From Ruminococcus flavefaciens (lineage in GTDB: Bacteria > Bacillota > Clostridia > Oscillospirales > Ruminococcaceae), in the NCBI GenBank assembly GCA_015067005.1, contig SVNH01000019.1, forward strand, positions 1-60,385: 60,385 nucleotides of DNA. The letters are read 5' to 3'. Each line of letters starts with the position of its first letter. Positions within the stretch are counted from its first letter, which is position 1. The notes under the pieces are model-generated. The model made no database searches. It saw only the letters and a list, made by a program, of their open reading frames with translations, and had not been told where the DNA came from. Of this stretch, positions 28,006 through 36,200 are shown one piece after another. Position numbers and translations under genes: made by a program.

Positions 28006-30483
28006 TCATTTTGTTTCAGCAGCTGTCTTATTGACCGGAAGCTGTGGAATGATCTTGAGAACATACTTCTGTATCAGAAGTGCATCATTAGCGTTTGTAC
28101 CCTCAACATTATCGACGTTGCCGTTGATGATACCGTCCGGAGTGATATGATCCTCGCTTGTACCGTCAACGCCGTACTTTTTAGGATTGAGTGAAGACTG
28201 CATTACGATAACAACATCAGACATATCTATTTCGCCGTCGCAGTTTGCATCGCCCCATACTATGCCGTCGTTGCCGGTAGAAGGCTCAGTCGGATCAATT
28301 ACCAGTTCGCCGCCGTATACAGAAGGATCTGTATTGGTGAGGAGGTAGGTGAGCGGAGAGTTCCAGTAAATAGTGATCTCATTGGTAGAATAGCTCTCAG
28401 CGTTATCAATGAAGCATTTTGCCGGTGGCTGAGTTTTACAGTAAGCTTTTGCAGCGCTGTCCTCAAGATTCTGATTTACACCGCCTGCGAGCATACCCTT
28501 CATTGCTTTATACTTACACATTGAAGGACGGTGGTGCGGATGCTCCGGAGAAACTGTACCATAGCCGGAAACGAAAGAGGTTCCGAGCGGATTAACTCCG
28601 AGAAGGTAATCGAGCTGTTTGTTGGCAGCATCGCGGTATTTGGTCTCGCCTGTGAGGTTATAAGCGAGCATGAGGATGTTGCCGGAATTAGCGATAGTCA
28701 TATTGCTGCCCCAGTTGTATTCGGTGATAGAAGTGCCATAGGGACACTCATATGTATTCATCAGCATTTCCTCAGCCTGTTCGAGAACGGCATTCATACA
28801 CTTATTGTAAATGCTTGATCCGGTGTCGATATTCTCCATAGTAAGAATGGCGATATTTCCGTAATCTCCTACCGTTGACCAGTCAAGACCTGTTTTGGTA
28901 GGCATTTCGCTGAGAGCATCGAGGTAAGTATCATCCTTTGTAGCACGGTACATCTGTGCAGCAGCCCAATATCGTTCATCCTTATCGGTTTTGTCACCGT
29001 AGTCGCCGGTTTTTACTGATGCGGGATTCTCGAAATCAAACTCAGGGTGCTCCTGAAGGTAATCCCATGATTTTTTTGCTGCTGCAAGACAAGTATCAGC
29101 GAAGTCCTTGTCATATTTCTGGTAAGCTTCAGCAGCGAGAGCCATTGAAGCGCAGAAATCAGCAGTAGCGGTCGATGAGACCGGAGTTACGATAAGCGGT
29201 TCAGTTTCTTTTTCCGGCATTATGTAGCCCGGGAATTTCTCGCAGGTGACTTTGTGGTAAACGCCGCCGTCATCTCTCTGCATTTTGAGCATCCATTCAA
29301 GCTCATAGCGTGTTTCATCGAGAATATCGGGGACATGATTTCCACTTTCGGGAATGCCGATGCTGTCCGAATGAACATCCGGTGCAGATATGTATGAATA
29401 GAGGAGATCGGCAACAGCCTTTGAAGCAGCAACGGTATATCTGCCGTAGTCGCCGGCATCGTGCCAACCGCCTGAAACGTCGATTTTTTCGCTTGTTCCG
29501 AGGATAGTAGCCTTTGATGTGTGACAAGCCGCATGACCAAAGTCTTTATCTTCAACTTTAGTGCCGCAGCGCTGGAGGTAAAGCATCCTTACGGAATCAT
29601 CAAGAAGATTTGAATATACATTATTACCGATCTCGAAAGGATATGAATCCTCAAGACCTTCGCAGGAAATGTAATACTTGCCTGCCTTGGTTACAGATGA
29701 GAAATCACCGGTCCAGTTATCTTCGCCGGCGGATTTGTTATTGCCTTTGCTCACAAGCTTGCCGGTATAAACTGATTCATTTGTATCAGCGTTTATAACG
29801 GAGAACTCCTTCTGATCTGTAACATGACGAAAAACGGCAGTTTTAGGCACATTAGTCCTGTATCCGACCTGATTGATGTTTATGTCGTTTTCTTTTGGAA
29901 GGAAGGAAGTTGTGTCAACTTCCTCGGGATTGAGCAGTTCGAGAGAAACATTATCAATATAGATAGTGTGCTCGGGGAGTCTGCCCTCATATTCTGTCTG
30001 GATACCGCAGTTGAAAACGAATTTGGACATAATGTCTGTATCATATTCCATAGTGAATTCGCAGTCAACTGTCTGCGGCTCTTCTTCGAGATCGAGACCG
30101 AGCCATTTGTAGGAGGTGTATTTTCCGCCGTTCTGCTGAAGAATGGCTTCGATACGTCTGTCGATAGTAGACGAGATGTCGAATTTCAGGTGGTATCTTC
30201 CGTTTTTGAATAGCGGAACGATGTCGTAGAACACCTGAACCGAGTAGTTCTTTTTACCGACATCAGAGATAGTAAGGGCGAGTCTGCCTTCGCTTGTGGA
30301 AAGCGCGCATTCGCCGCCGGTTTCTAAGTATGTGCCCCAATCGTCGGTGCCGTCCTCGAAGGTCGAGTTGCTTATGAGATTCTCAGCGGCGTAAGAAACG
30401 CCCGGTATCTGCGGAACGGCAGATGCCATGACAGAACAGGCAGCAAGAGCAGCTGCCAGCCTTTTGAACTTCTTTGAAATCAT
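28006..30483 (-). CDS. Cellulosomal GH9 cellulase with CBM4, Ig-like domain and dockerin
   Basis: 825 aa. Signal peptide about 1-32 (AAALAACSVMASA). CBM4-type module about 34-185 (NLISNSTFEDGTDDWGTY start, YIDNVSLELLNP end). CelD_N Ig-like domain about 205-290 (ININQVGYRTNVPKTAVF). GH9 (alpha/alpha)6 about 300-735: nucleophile/base Asp in GGWHDAGDYGRY (about 340), PEHPHHRPS, and the catalytic Glu in STNEITIYWNSPL (about 701). Dockerin about 755-820 of the same long type as GH48 (DANCDGEIDMSDV and GNVDNVEGTNANDA). Processive endoglucanase/exoglucanase layout. Start 30483 follows GAGAGGGG; the 18-residue longer reading has none. The leader holds a GGCAGA/TCTGCC hairpin (30512-30531). Confidence 0.93.
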   Translation of the reverse strand: MISKKFKRLAAALAACSVMASAVPQIPGVSYAAENLISNSTFEDGTDDWGTYLETGGECALSTSEGRLALTISDVGKKNYSVQVFYDIVPLFKNGRYHLKFDISSTIDRRIEAILQQNGGKYTSYKWLGLDLEEEPQTVDCEFTMEYDTDIMSKFVFNCGIQTEYEGRLPEHTIYIDNVSLELLNPEEVDTTSFLPKENDININQVGYRTNVPKTAVFRHVTDQKEFSVINADTNESVYTGKLVSKGNNKSAGEDNWTGDFSSVTKAGKYYISCEGLEDSYPFEIGNNVYSNLLDDSVRMLYLQRCGTKVEDKDFGHAACHTSKATILGTSEKIDVSGGWHDAGDYGRYTVAASKAVADLLYSYISAPDVHSDSIGIPESGNHVPDILDETRYELEWMLKMQRDDGGVYHKVTCEKFPGYIMPEKETEPLIVTPVSSTATADFCASMALAAEAYQKYDKDFADTCLAAAKKSWDYLQEHPEFDFENPASVKTGDYGDKTDKDERYWAAAQMYRATKDDTYLDALSEMPTKTGLDWSTVGDYGNIAILTMENIDTGSSIYNKCMNAVLEQAEEMLMNTYECPYGTSITEYNWGSNMTIANSGNILMLAYNLTGETKYRDAANKQLDYLLGVNPLGTSFVSGYGTVSPEHPHHRPSMCKYKAMKGMLAGGVNQNLEDSAAKAYCKTQPPAKCFIDNAESYSTNEITIYWNSPLTYLLTNTDPSVYGGELVIDPTEPSTGNDGIVWGDANCDGEIDMSDVVIVMQSSLNPKKYGVDGTSEDHITPDGIINGNVDNVEGTNANDALLIQKYVLKIIPQLPVNKTAAETK

Positions 30484-30539
30484 ATATAATTTTCCCCTCT
30501 CAGAATGATGCGGCAGAAGTGCTGGTCTGCCAATCATAC

Positions 30540-30568
30540 ATTATAGGAACATTATAGTGCATCCACAA
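30540..30568 (-). promoter_or_regulatory. Probable promoter of GH9
   Basis: Minus strand TTGTGG (30563-30568), 17-base spacer, TATAAT (30540-30545). A second TATAAT occurs 11 bases upstream without a good -35. The weak -35 suggests activator help, perhaps by the adjacent AraC protein (inference). Confidence 0.5.
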
Positions 30569-30624
30569 CTAAAAGTATACAAAATTTCTATAAAAAATGG
30601 TAAAATTATGACGCAGAATAGAAT

Positions 30625-30646
30625 GGACCGCTGATCTCAGCGGTCC
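30625..30646 (-). terminator. Possible terminator at the end of the AraC gene
   Basis: Ten-base-pair perfect inverted repeat GGACCGCTGA/TCAGCGGTCC that overlaps the stop codon at 30637-30639. Only a broken T tract follows on the minus strand (ATTCTATTCT). Confidence 0.55.
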
Positions 30647-31401
30647 GGGAAAGGCTGTATAGTGTACTGCTTTTTGTACTTTTTAGGGGTAGTGCCCATG
30701 AATTTTTTGAACACTTTTATGAAGTAGCTTTGCGAACTGAAGCTGAGCATATTGCTGATCTCGGTATCCGAATATTCGGTGAAAAGCAGCAGAGCAGCAG
30801 CTTCTTCGATCTTTAGCTTGTTTACGTAATCGCCGAATGCCATGCCGGTTTCGGTTTTGAAAAGGCGCGATAGATAGGCGGAACTGATTTTTAGTTTGTC
30901 GGCAGCGTCCTCAAGTGTAACACGGCTGTGCAGGTGACGCATAACGTGGTCGATAGTTTTTACGATCTGCTTTGAATGGACTCCGCTGAGTTTTATCTGG
31001 CGCATTTTGCTGGTATATTTTTCGATCATTTCGATGTGTACTGCCCGGATCTGATCCTCAGTTGTACACTTATCGGTTTTCTGGATGTAGAAATCGCTGA
31101 GACTGTAAGAATTTTCCGGAGTCATGCCGCCTTTGATACAGTAACGCGCAATGAGTGCGGCGAGAATGACCATGTGGAATTTGAGATTCTGTAAGCTGTT
31201 TTCGCTCAGAACGCCGCATCCCTCGCAGAAAAGCGGCTTCATGAACACCTTTACGAGTTCCATATTGCCGGAGCAGATACTCTCATAGAAAGCAACTTCA
31301 CGGTCAAAAGGCGCGTGTTCAAATTCTTCTTCATGCTGAGAAGAGATATGCTGAGCGAAATTAATAAGATCATCGTTTTTCAGAGAGATCCCCCCTTGCA
31401 A
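30637..31401 (-). CDS. AraC-family transcriptional regulator
   Basis: 254 aa as drawn. C-terminal helix-turn-helix pair about 160-245: VTLEDAADKLKISSAYLSRLFK, then KLKIEEAAALLLFTEYSDTEIS and FSSQSYFIKVFKKFMGTTPKKYK. The N-terminal about 130 residues are helical and contain CEGCG; they resemble the sensory half of regulators of sugar use but have no recognised ligand fold. TTG 31401 lies before the strong AAGGGGGG site (31390-31397); the only codon well placed after that site is CTG at 31381-31383, giving LKNDDLINF. The promoter at 31420-31448 also favours the shorter protein, so the true start is probably 31383 or downstream. Lies between GH5 and GH9, so it probably controls cellulase genes. 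Confidence 0.85.
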   Translation of the reverse strand: MQGGISLKNDDLINFAQHISSQHEEEFEHAPFDREVAFYESICSGNMELVKVFMKPLFCEGCGVLSENSLQNLKFHMVILAALIARYCIKGGMTPENSYSLSDFYIQKTDKCTTEDQIRAVHIEMIEKYTSKMRQIKLSGVHSKQIVKTIDHVMRHLHSRVTLEDAADKLKISSAYLSRLFKTETGMAFGDYVNKLKIEEAAALLLFTEYSDTEISNMLSFSSQSYFIKVFKKFMGTTPKKYKKQYTIQPFPDR

Positions 31402-31419
31402 TTGCCATTATACATAACA

Positions 31420-31448
31420 AGTATAGCATATAATTGTGAAAATAGCAA
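31420..31448 (-). promoter_or_regulatory. Repeat-borne promoter of the AraC gene
   Basis: Minus strand TTGCTA (31443-31448), 17-base spacer, TATACT (31420-31425). The -35 lies in the conserved part of the interspersed repeat at 31421-31515. The predicted transcript starts near 31413. Confidence 0.5.
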
Positions 31449-31515
31449 GATGCGCGGAGAAAAAGTCGCGTTTATTCTAATTTATGCCGCGAAGAAGCCA
31501 GCGGGGGCTCCCCGC
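31421..31515 (-). repeat. Interspersed structured repeat, copy 1
   Basis: 95 bases, tandem with copy 2 and nearly identical to it. Contains a hairpin GCGGGG-GCT-CCCCGC at 31501-31515 and further CGCG-rich pairing, and one end carries a TTGCTA/TATACT promoter. A diverged third copy lies at 53664-53770. Confidence 0.8.
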
Positions 31516-31610
31516 GTATAGCATATAATCAAAGAAATAGCAAGATGCGCGGAGAAAAAGTCGCGTTTATTCTAATTTATGCCGCGAAGAAGCCAGCGAG
31601 GGCTCCCCGC
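31516..31610 (-). repeat. Interspersed structured repeat, copy 2
   Basis: 95 bases directly abutting copy 1; differs at only a few positions (for example GCGAGG in place of GCGGGG, which breaks one pair of the terminal hairpin). Same orientation. The -10 here reads TATACG, so its promoter is probably weak. Confidence 0.8.
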
Positions 31611-31636
31611 ACATAACATATCCGGAAAAAGAAATC

Positions 31637-31671
31637 AGGCAGACTGCGGGGGGATGCCGTTAAGTCTGCCT
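31637..31671 (-). terminator. Terminator of GH5
   Basis: Stem AGGCAGACT/AGTCTGCCT (31637-31645 with 31663-31671); on the minus strand it is followed by GATTTCTTTTT. It lies 40 bases after the GH5 stop. Confidence 0.72.
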
Positions 31672-31711
31672 TTTAGAGCGATATTCATTATACAGGATTT
31701 TTTGGAGGATA

Positions 31712-32665
31712 TCACAGTAATTGAAGAATATCGTTTCTCACATTGTCGAGACGGCTGTCGGATATGCCGAAGTCCATTTCTTTATATGACCAGATAGCTC
31801 TTCCGATACCGTGTTTTTCAAAGACTGAATTGATACATTTCAGCCATTTTACTGTATCTTCCGGAGAAACGACGTCAATGACGCCGTATTCTCCGCAATA
31901 GAGAGGAACGTTGTTTTCTTTAGCTTTATTTATTGCTGATGCGAAGAGGTTTTCAAAGTATTCCTCATTACAGCCGGATTCTTCAAAAGTGAAGCGGTCT
32001 TCCTTATTTATCGCATCAGTCCAGTAAGCGCCCTGATGAGTGAATTTAAGAGGGTCATAGCAGTGCATATTGTAGACGATATTCTCGTCGTGCGGAGGAT
32101 TGAGAGCGTAAACAGCGTCAGCCGCGTTATTGTTATAGCTTCCGATGAAGATCAGAGTTTCGGGAGCGTACTGACGAATACGTTCAACGCAGGTATCCGC
32201 GATCCTGTTCCAGCTGTCGATGAAGCTTTTGTCGGTGACCTCGTTGAGAAGCTCAAAAGCGATGTGGTCAGGATCTCTGCCGAATCGTTTTGCGAGCTCT
32301 TCCCAAAGCTGATAGAATTTTTCCTGATATTCAGGACTATCAAAGAAACCGCTTTCGTTTTCTCCGTAGTAATCAAAAGAAAAACCGGCAGTTTTATGAA
32401 GATCGAGGATCGTATTCATACCGTATTTGCGGCAGATCACGATAGCTTTTCTGAGACGTTCAAAGCCTTCTTCGATGAAGGAGCCGTCAGCGTTCTGGAA
32501 AATGTTGTAATCGAAAGGGATACGCACATGATCTGCACCCCACTCTGATACAATGGCAATGTCATTTTCGGTAATAAAGTTATCAAGTCTGTCCTTGCTG
32601 TAATCGCACTGGGAAAGCCAGCCGCCGAAATTTACACCTTTATAGAAACCTTTACTTTTAAGCAT
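31712..32665 (-). CDS. Intracellular GH5 glycoside hydrolase
   Basis: 317 aa, complete (beta/alpha)8 hydrolase with no signal peptide and no dockerin. Begins KGFYKGVNFGGWLSQCDYSK; substrate-binding GADHVRIPFDY; acid/base Glu in FELLNEVTDKS (about 139); YNMHCYDPLKFTHQGAYW; nucleophile Glu in LYCGEYGVID (about 255); ends GRAIWSYKEMDFGI. Probably hydrolyses imported beta-gluco-oligosaccharides such as cellodextrins. Start ATG has AAGGAGGAAC seven bases upstream. It lies between the xylanase and AraC genes on the same strand. The inverted-repeat cluster upstream (32744-32960) may be its leader or a separate RNA. Confidence 0.9.
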   Translation of the reverse strand: MLKSKGFYKGVNFGGWLSQCDYSKDRLDNFITENDIAIVSEWGADHVRIPFDYNIFQNADGSFIEEGFERLRKAIVICRKYGMNTILDLHKTAGFSFDYYGENESGFFDSPEYQEKFYQLWEELAKRFGRDPDHIAFELLNEVTDKSFIDSWNRIADTCVERIRQYAPETLIFIGSYNNNAADAVYALNPPHDENIVYNMHCYDPLKFTHQGAYWTDAINKEDRFTFEESGCNEEYFENLFASAINKAKENNVPLYCGEYGVIDVVSPEDTVKWLKCINSVFEKHGIGRAIWSYKEMDFGISDSRLDNVRNDILQLL

Positions 32666-32737
32666 GATAGTTCCTCCTTGCAGATAGAGAGTGAGAAATA
32701 CGTATCAAGTTAATTACGATTATGGTAAAATTAAGAG

Positions 32738-32970
32738 AGGGGGGCACGCTTTTCAACTTGGAATAGGCTTTAGTATGTGATAAGCCTATTCCAAGTTGGC
32801 AAATTGCAGGAAACACTAAACGGGTAATATTTCTGCAATTTGTTCCGTCCGAAAGGACGGAAAAGCGCTGCAACAATTGATTTTACGTGTTTTATCTCAA
32901 AACGGATAAGCACGTTAAAACTGGCACTGAATCAATAACAGGCACTGTACAGTTATTGATTACATTTTTA
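32738..32970 (+). ncRNA. Candidate structured RNA with a four-way junction
   Basis: Closing stem P1 32744-32751 with 32863-32871 (one bulged C); P2 17 perfect pairs 32754-32770/32782-32798; P3 ten perfect pairs 32800-32809/32833-32842 plus G-U and A-U extensions; P4 eight pairs 32843-32850/32855-32862 with a GAAA loop. P2, P3 and P4 abut with at most one base between them. Two further hairpins follow: 32885-32896/32905-32915 and 32931-32939/32952-32960, the last followed by CATTTTTATT as a terminator would be. G-U pairs (32799:32843, 32810:32832, 32890:32910) and the GNRA loop work only on the plus strand. An extended -10 TGGTAAAAT (32724-32731... read TGG at 32723) lies upstream. No known class recognised. 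Confidence 0.5.
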
Positions 32971-33070
32971 TTATATCACTTTGCATAGCAAGATTATATC
33001 ACTTTCATGACATTTTTATCACATTTTTGCAATGAATATGATCTGTTTCGGAATTGCGGTCTCAGTTACC

Positions 33071-33108
33071 CTTATAAAAGAAATTCAGCCGTGCATAATA
33101 CACGGCTG
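33071..33108 (-). terminator. Terminator downstream of the xylanase gene
   Basis: Minus strand CAGCCGTG/CACGGCTG (33086-33093 with 33101-33108), loop of seven, then AATTTCTTTTAT. Confidence 0.75.
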
Positions 33109-33162
33109 ATCGTCTGATTTGTCCATACCCTTACATATGAAGTTCAGATTTATTAAAATACA

Positions 33163-33189
33163 GTGCGGTTACAGTGCAGGTAACCGCAC
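33163..33189 (-). terminator. First hairpin after the xylanase stop
   Basis: Ten perfect base pairs GTGCGGTTAC/GTAACCGCAC (33163-33172 with 33180-33189). On the minus strand TGTATTTTAATA follows, so it could terminate or protect the 3' end together with the hairpin at 33086-33108. Confidence 0.6.
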
Positions 33190-33202
33190 CGATTTCAATC
33201 AG

Positions 33203-36200
33203 TTATGAGAGGAACCAATAATCCAGTGTTGTATCATTGCTGCTGAAAACAAGATAGATATCATTGTTTCCTACTGCTGACTTGAGAGCAGAAGCAGTAA
33301 CTTCCTTAGAGGTTGTGCCGGTTGGAAGTTCAACGTAGCCGAGAACTGTTCCCTTTGTAGGTGAACCTGTGCAGATCTTAACAGCACCGCCGTTCTTAGC
33401 ACAGCCCTTGATAGTGATGTTCTTGACACCGTTGAGGTCAGCGCCGGTAACCTTGATCCAGTCACCTGAGTTACCTGTAACTGTTGTGTCGCGGAGACCG
33501 TTTACACTGATTCCCTTTGACTGGTTAGACATTGTTTCAGCCTGAACCTTTGTGTATGGATCAAGAGACTCGATCTGTGCGCAGCCCTTCATGTTACCTG
33601 AGCATGAGAACTGTCCGTTGCTGAATGTAGCCTCGTTGATCTGAGTTGAACGATAGTTACCGTCCTTGTTATTAACTAAGAGTTCGCCTGTGTTCTTGTT
33701 GTAGAACTGGTAGCCGTTTGCTGCTGTCATACGGAGAGACTGCTGACGGCTGTGATAAGCAACATAATACTTATCCTTGAAGTAGATGATAGAGTGGTGG
33801 TTGTTACCGCCCTTGTCTATATTCTGAGAACCTGTGTTCTTGAATACATTGCCTGCGAGTTTTGATTTATCCCACTTGAGCGGATCAGTAGACTTCATGT
33901 AGAGAATATCTGCGTTTCCGAAGTTTACTCCGTTTACTGTCTGGTTTCCAACATCCCAGTTAGAGCAGTAAGAATAGTACCATGTGTCGCCGACCTTGAT
34001 AACGCTTGAATCCTCGAAGAGGTAAGGGATATCCATAGTCTGAGGAGTGCCGATGAGTGAAACGCCGTTCTCTTTAAGATCAACCTGTACAACTCTTCCT
34101 GTTCCAGGAGTAGCTGCTGCAACACCCTGCTTTCTGCCGCCGCCGAAGAAGAGGTAGCATTCGCCAGTCTTATCATCGTAGTATACGCCTGGGTCGAACA
34201 TCCACTCAACATTGCTGCAGTTAGGGCTGTTGTGTGAGAGGAGAGCGCCGTTGATAGGATCTGTCCAAGGACCTGTCGGGCTGTCGCCCATTACAACGCC
34301 GATACCGCCGCCGCTGTTAGCGAAGAAGAGGTAGAACTTAGTTGTACCGTCACTGAATGTCTTGCAGCAAGCATCAGGAGCCCATGCAGCACTTGCCCAC
34401 TTAGCAGCACCGTTTGATGTTCTTCCGTTTTTGTCAGCGATCGGCATAGCGCCGTGGTCAGTCCAGTTAATCATATCAGCTGTGGATACACAGTTGATAG
34501 TACCTGAATTGTAGGTGTTCTCGTTCATTTTTCCGTTTGCCATGTACTCATAAGCATCATTTGTTGTGTAGATGTAGAGTCTGCCGTTGTAAACGAGCCA
34601 GCCCGGATCAGCACCGAAACGCTGAGTTGTCATCGGGTTATTTTCACCGTCATACTTCCAGCTTGTGTTAACATTAACGCTTTCAAAGAGTTTTTCCATT
34701 TTCTGAATGTCCACTGGCTTTTCAGCAACAGGGAACTTAGTGATCTTGCCGAGGATATAGTTATTGATAAGGATAACGTCAGCAAGTTCAAATGTACCGC
34801 TCTGGTCAACGTCAAGAGCAATTGCCTGAAGAGCGTCTGGTGAGAATTTCTTTAATAATGTACGGCGGGCAATGATAGCGTCATAACCGTTGATCTTGCC
34901 GTCGAAGTTGATGTCGCCGATAGTGAGCTTACGGATAACAGGCTTGCCTGCGCCGGAAACTACTGTACCCTCTACTGCGCCTACAACGTCATCAATGTAG
35001 AAGTTAGAATATGCTGCATCTTCGTCTTCCTTTTCAGCAGACTCGATGTAGATAGCCATATCTGATGCATCCGAAGGGATCTTGTAGCTTGTATTTGAAA
35101 GCTGGAGCCATTCGCCCTTTGAAACTGTACCTTCATCAATGGTATCATAGTGAGTTTCGTTATCTGATCCTGTATACTGGAGCTTGAGAGCAAATGTCTC
35201 TGTCTCGTCACCATCGAGGTATGAAACGTTAGCTGAGAAGCTGAATGCCTTGCCCGGCTCGAAAGGATTTGAGTAGATATTAAACTTAGCGCCGTTCCAG
35301 TAAGCGGTTCTGCCTTCAACGAGGAGAGCTTCCTTACCGCCCTGCTCATAGTTTGTACGTCCGCTTGTGCTTACCTTTTCACAGAATCTTGTTTCCCAAC
35401 CGTCATCTGAGCCTTCAAATGTATGATGGAAGTAGTAACCATTCGAATCCGGCTCGATCGGCTTTACAGGCTCCTGAGTGTATGTGCTTCCGTCGCCCCA
35501 CGGCTGTGGAACGATGCTTGTGATAGCTGTATAAGCTGTCTTAGGCTGGTTGCTTCCGTTGTAGAGGAGCGGATAGTTCGGCTTACCCTGATTGTTGGTT
35601 GCAACCCATGAATTGTTATCATTAGGTCCCCAAATCTGAACAAGAGTTACCTTGCCCTTATACTTGCCGCTCTTATTGACATCGTAAGCGTGCTGGAAGA
35701 TAGCCTTATACTTATCAGCCTGCTGCTGATCTGTATACTGACCGCCGTTACGTGAGATATCAAGCTCAGTTACCTGAACATCAAGACCGAGGCTGAGGTA
35801 TTCGTCCATAGCATTGAGGTAAGATGTAGTGTTGCCCCAATCCCACTGACCTGTACAGCAGTCAACGTGAGACTGCATACCCATACCGTCGATAAGTCCC
35901 TTTGCCTGAAGAGGCTTGAGGATAGTGTTTATGATATGAGACTTCTTCTTGTCAGCAAATTCGTTGTAATCGTTGTAGTAGAGCTTACAGGTGCTTGGAG
36001 CATACTTTCTTGCATAAGTAAATGCCTTTTCAACGAACGAGTTATTGCCGTAGATCCTTACCCATGCAGATGAACCATTCTGACCGTTAGTGCCGTTTGT
36101 ATGTCTGACTTCGCTATCGCCTTCGATTACCTCGTTACAAACGTCATATGAATAAAGATCAAGCGAAGGATACTGTGTCTTATATGCATTGAACATATTC

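Noticed and set aside
31421..31610. Tandem 95-base copies as a CRISPR array
   Set aside because: The two copies abut directly with no spacers and are far longer than CRISPR repeats; no cas genes in the window.
32970..32998. Two TGATATAAT boxes on the minus strand as the GH5 promoter
   Set aside because: They are about 300 bases from GH5, lack good -35 hexamers and would transcribe the proposed RNA in antisense; kept only as a possibility.
32666..33202. Hidden protein gene in the xylanase-GH5 gap
   Set aside because: No frame with a ribosome site; the content is explained by hairpins and terminators.
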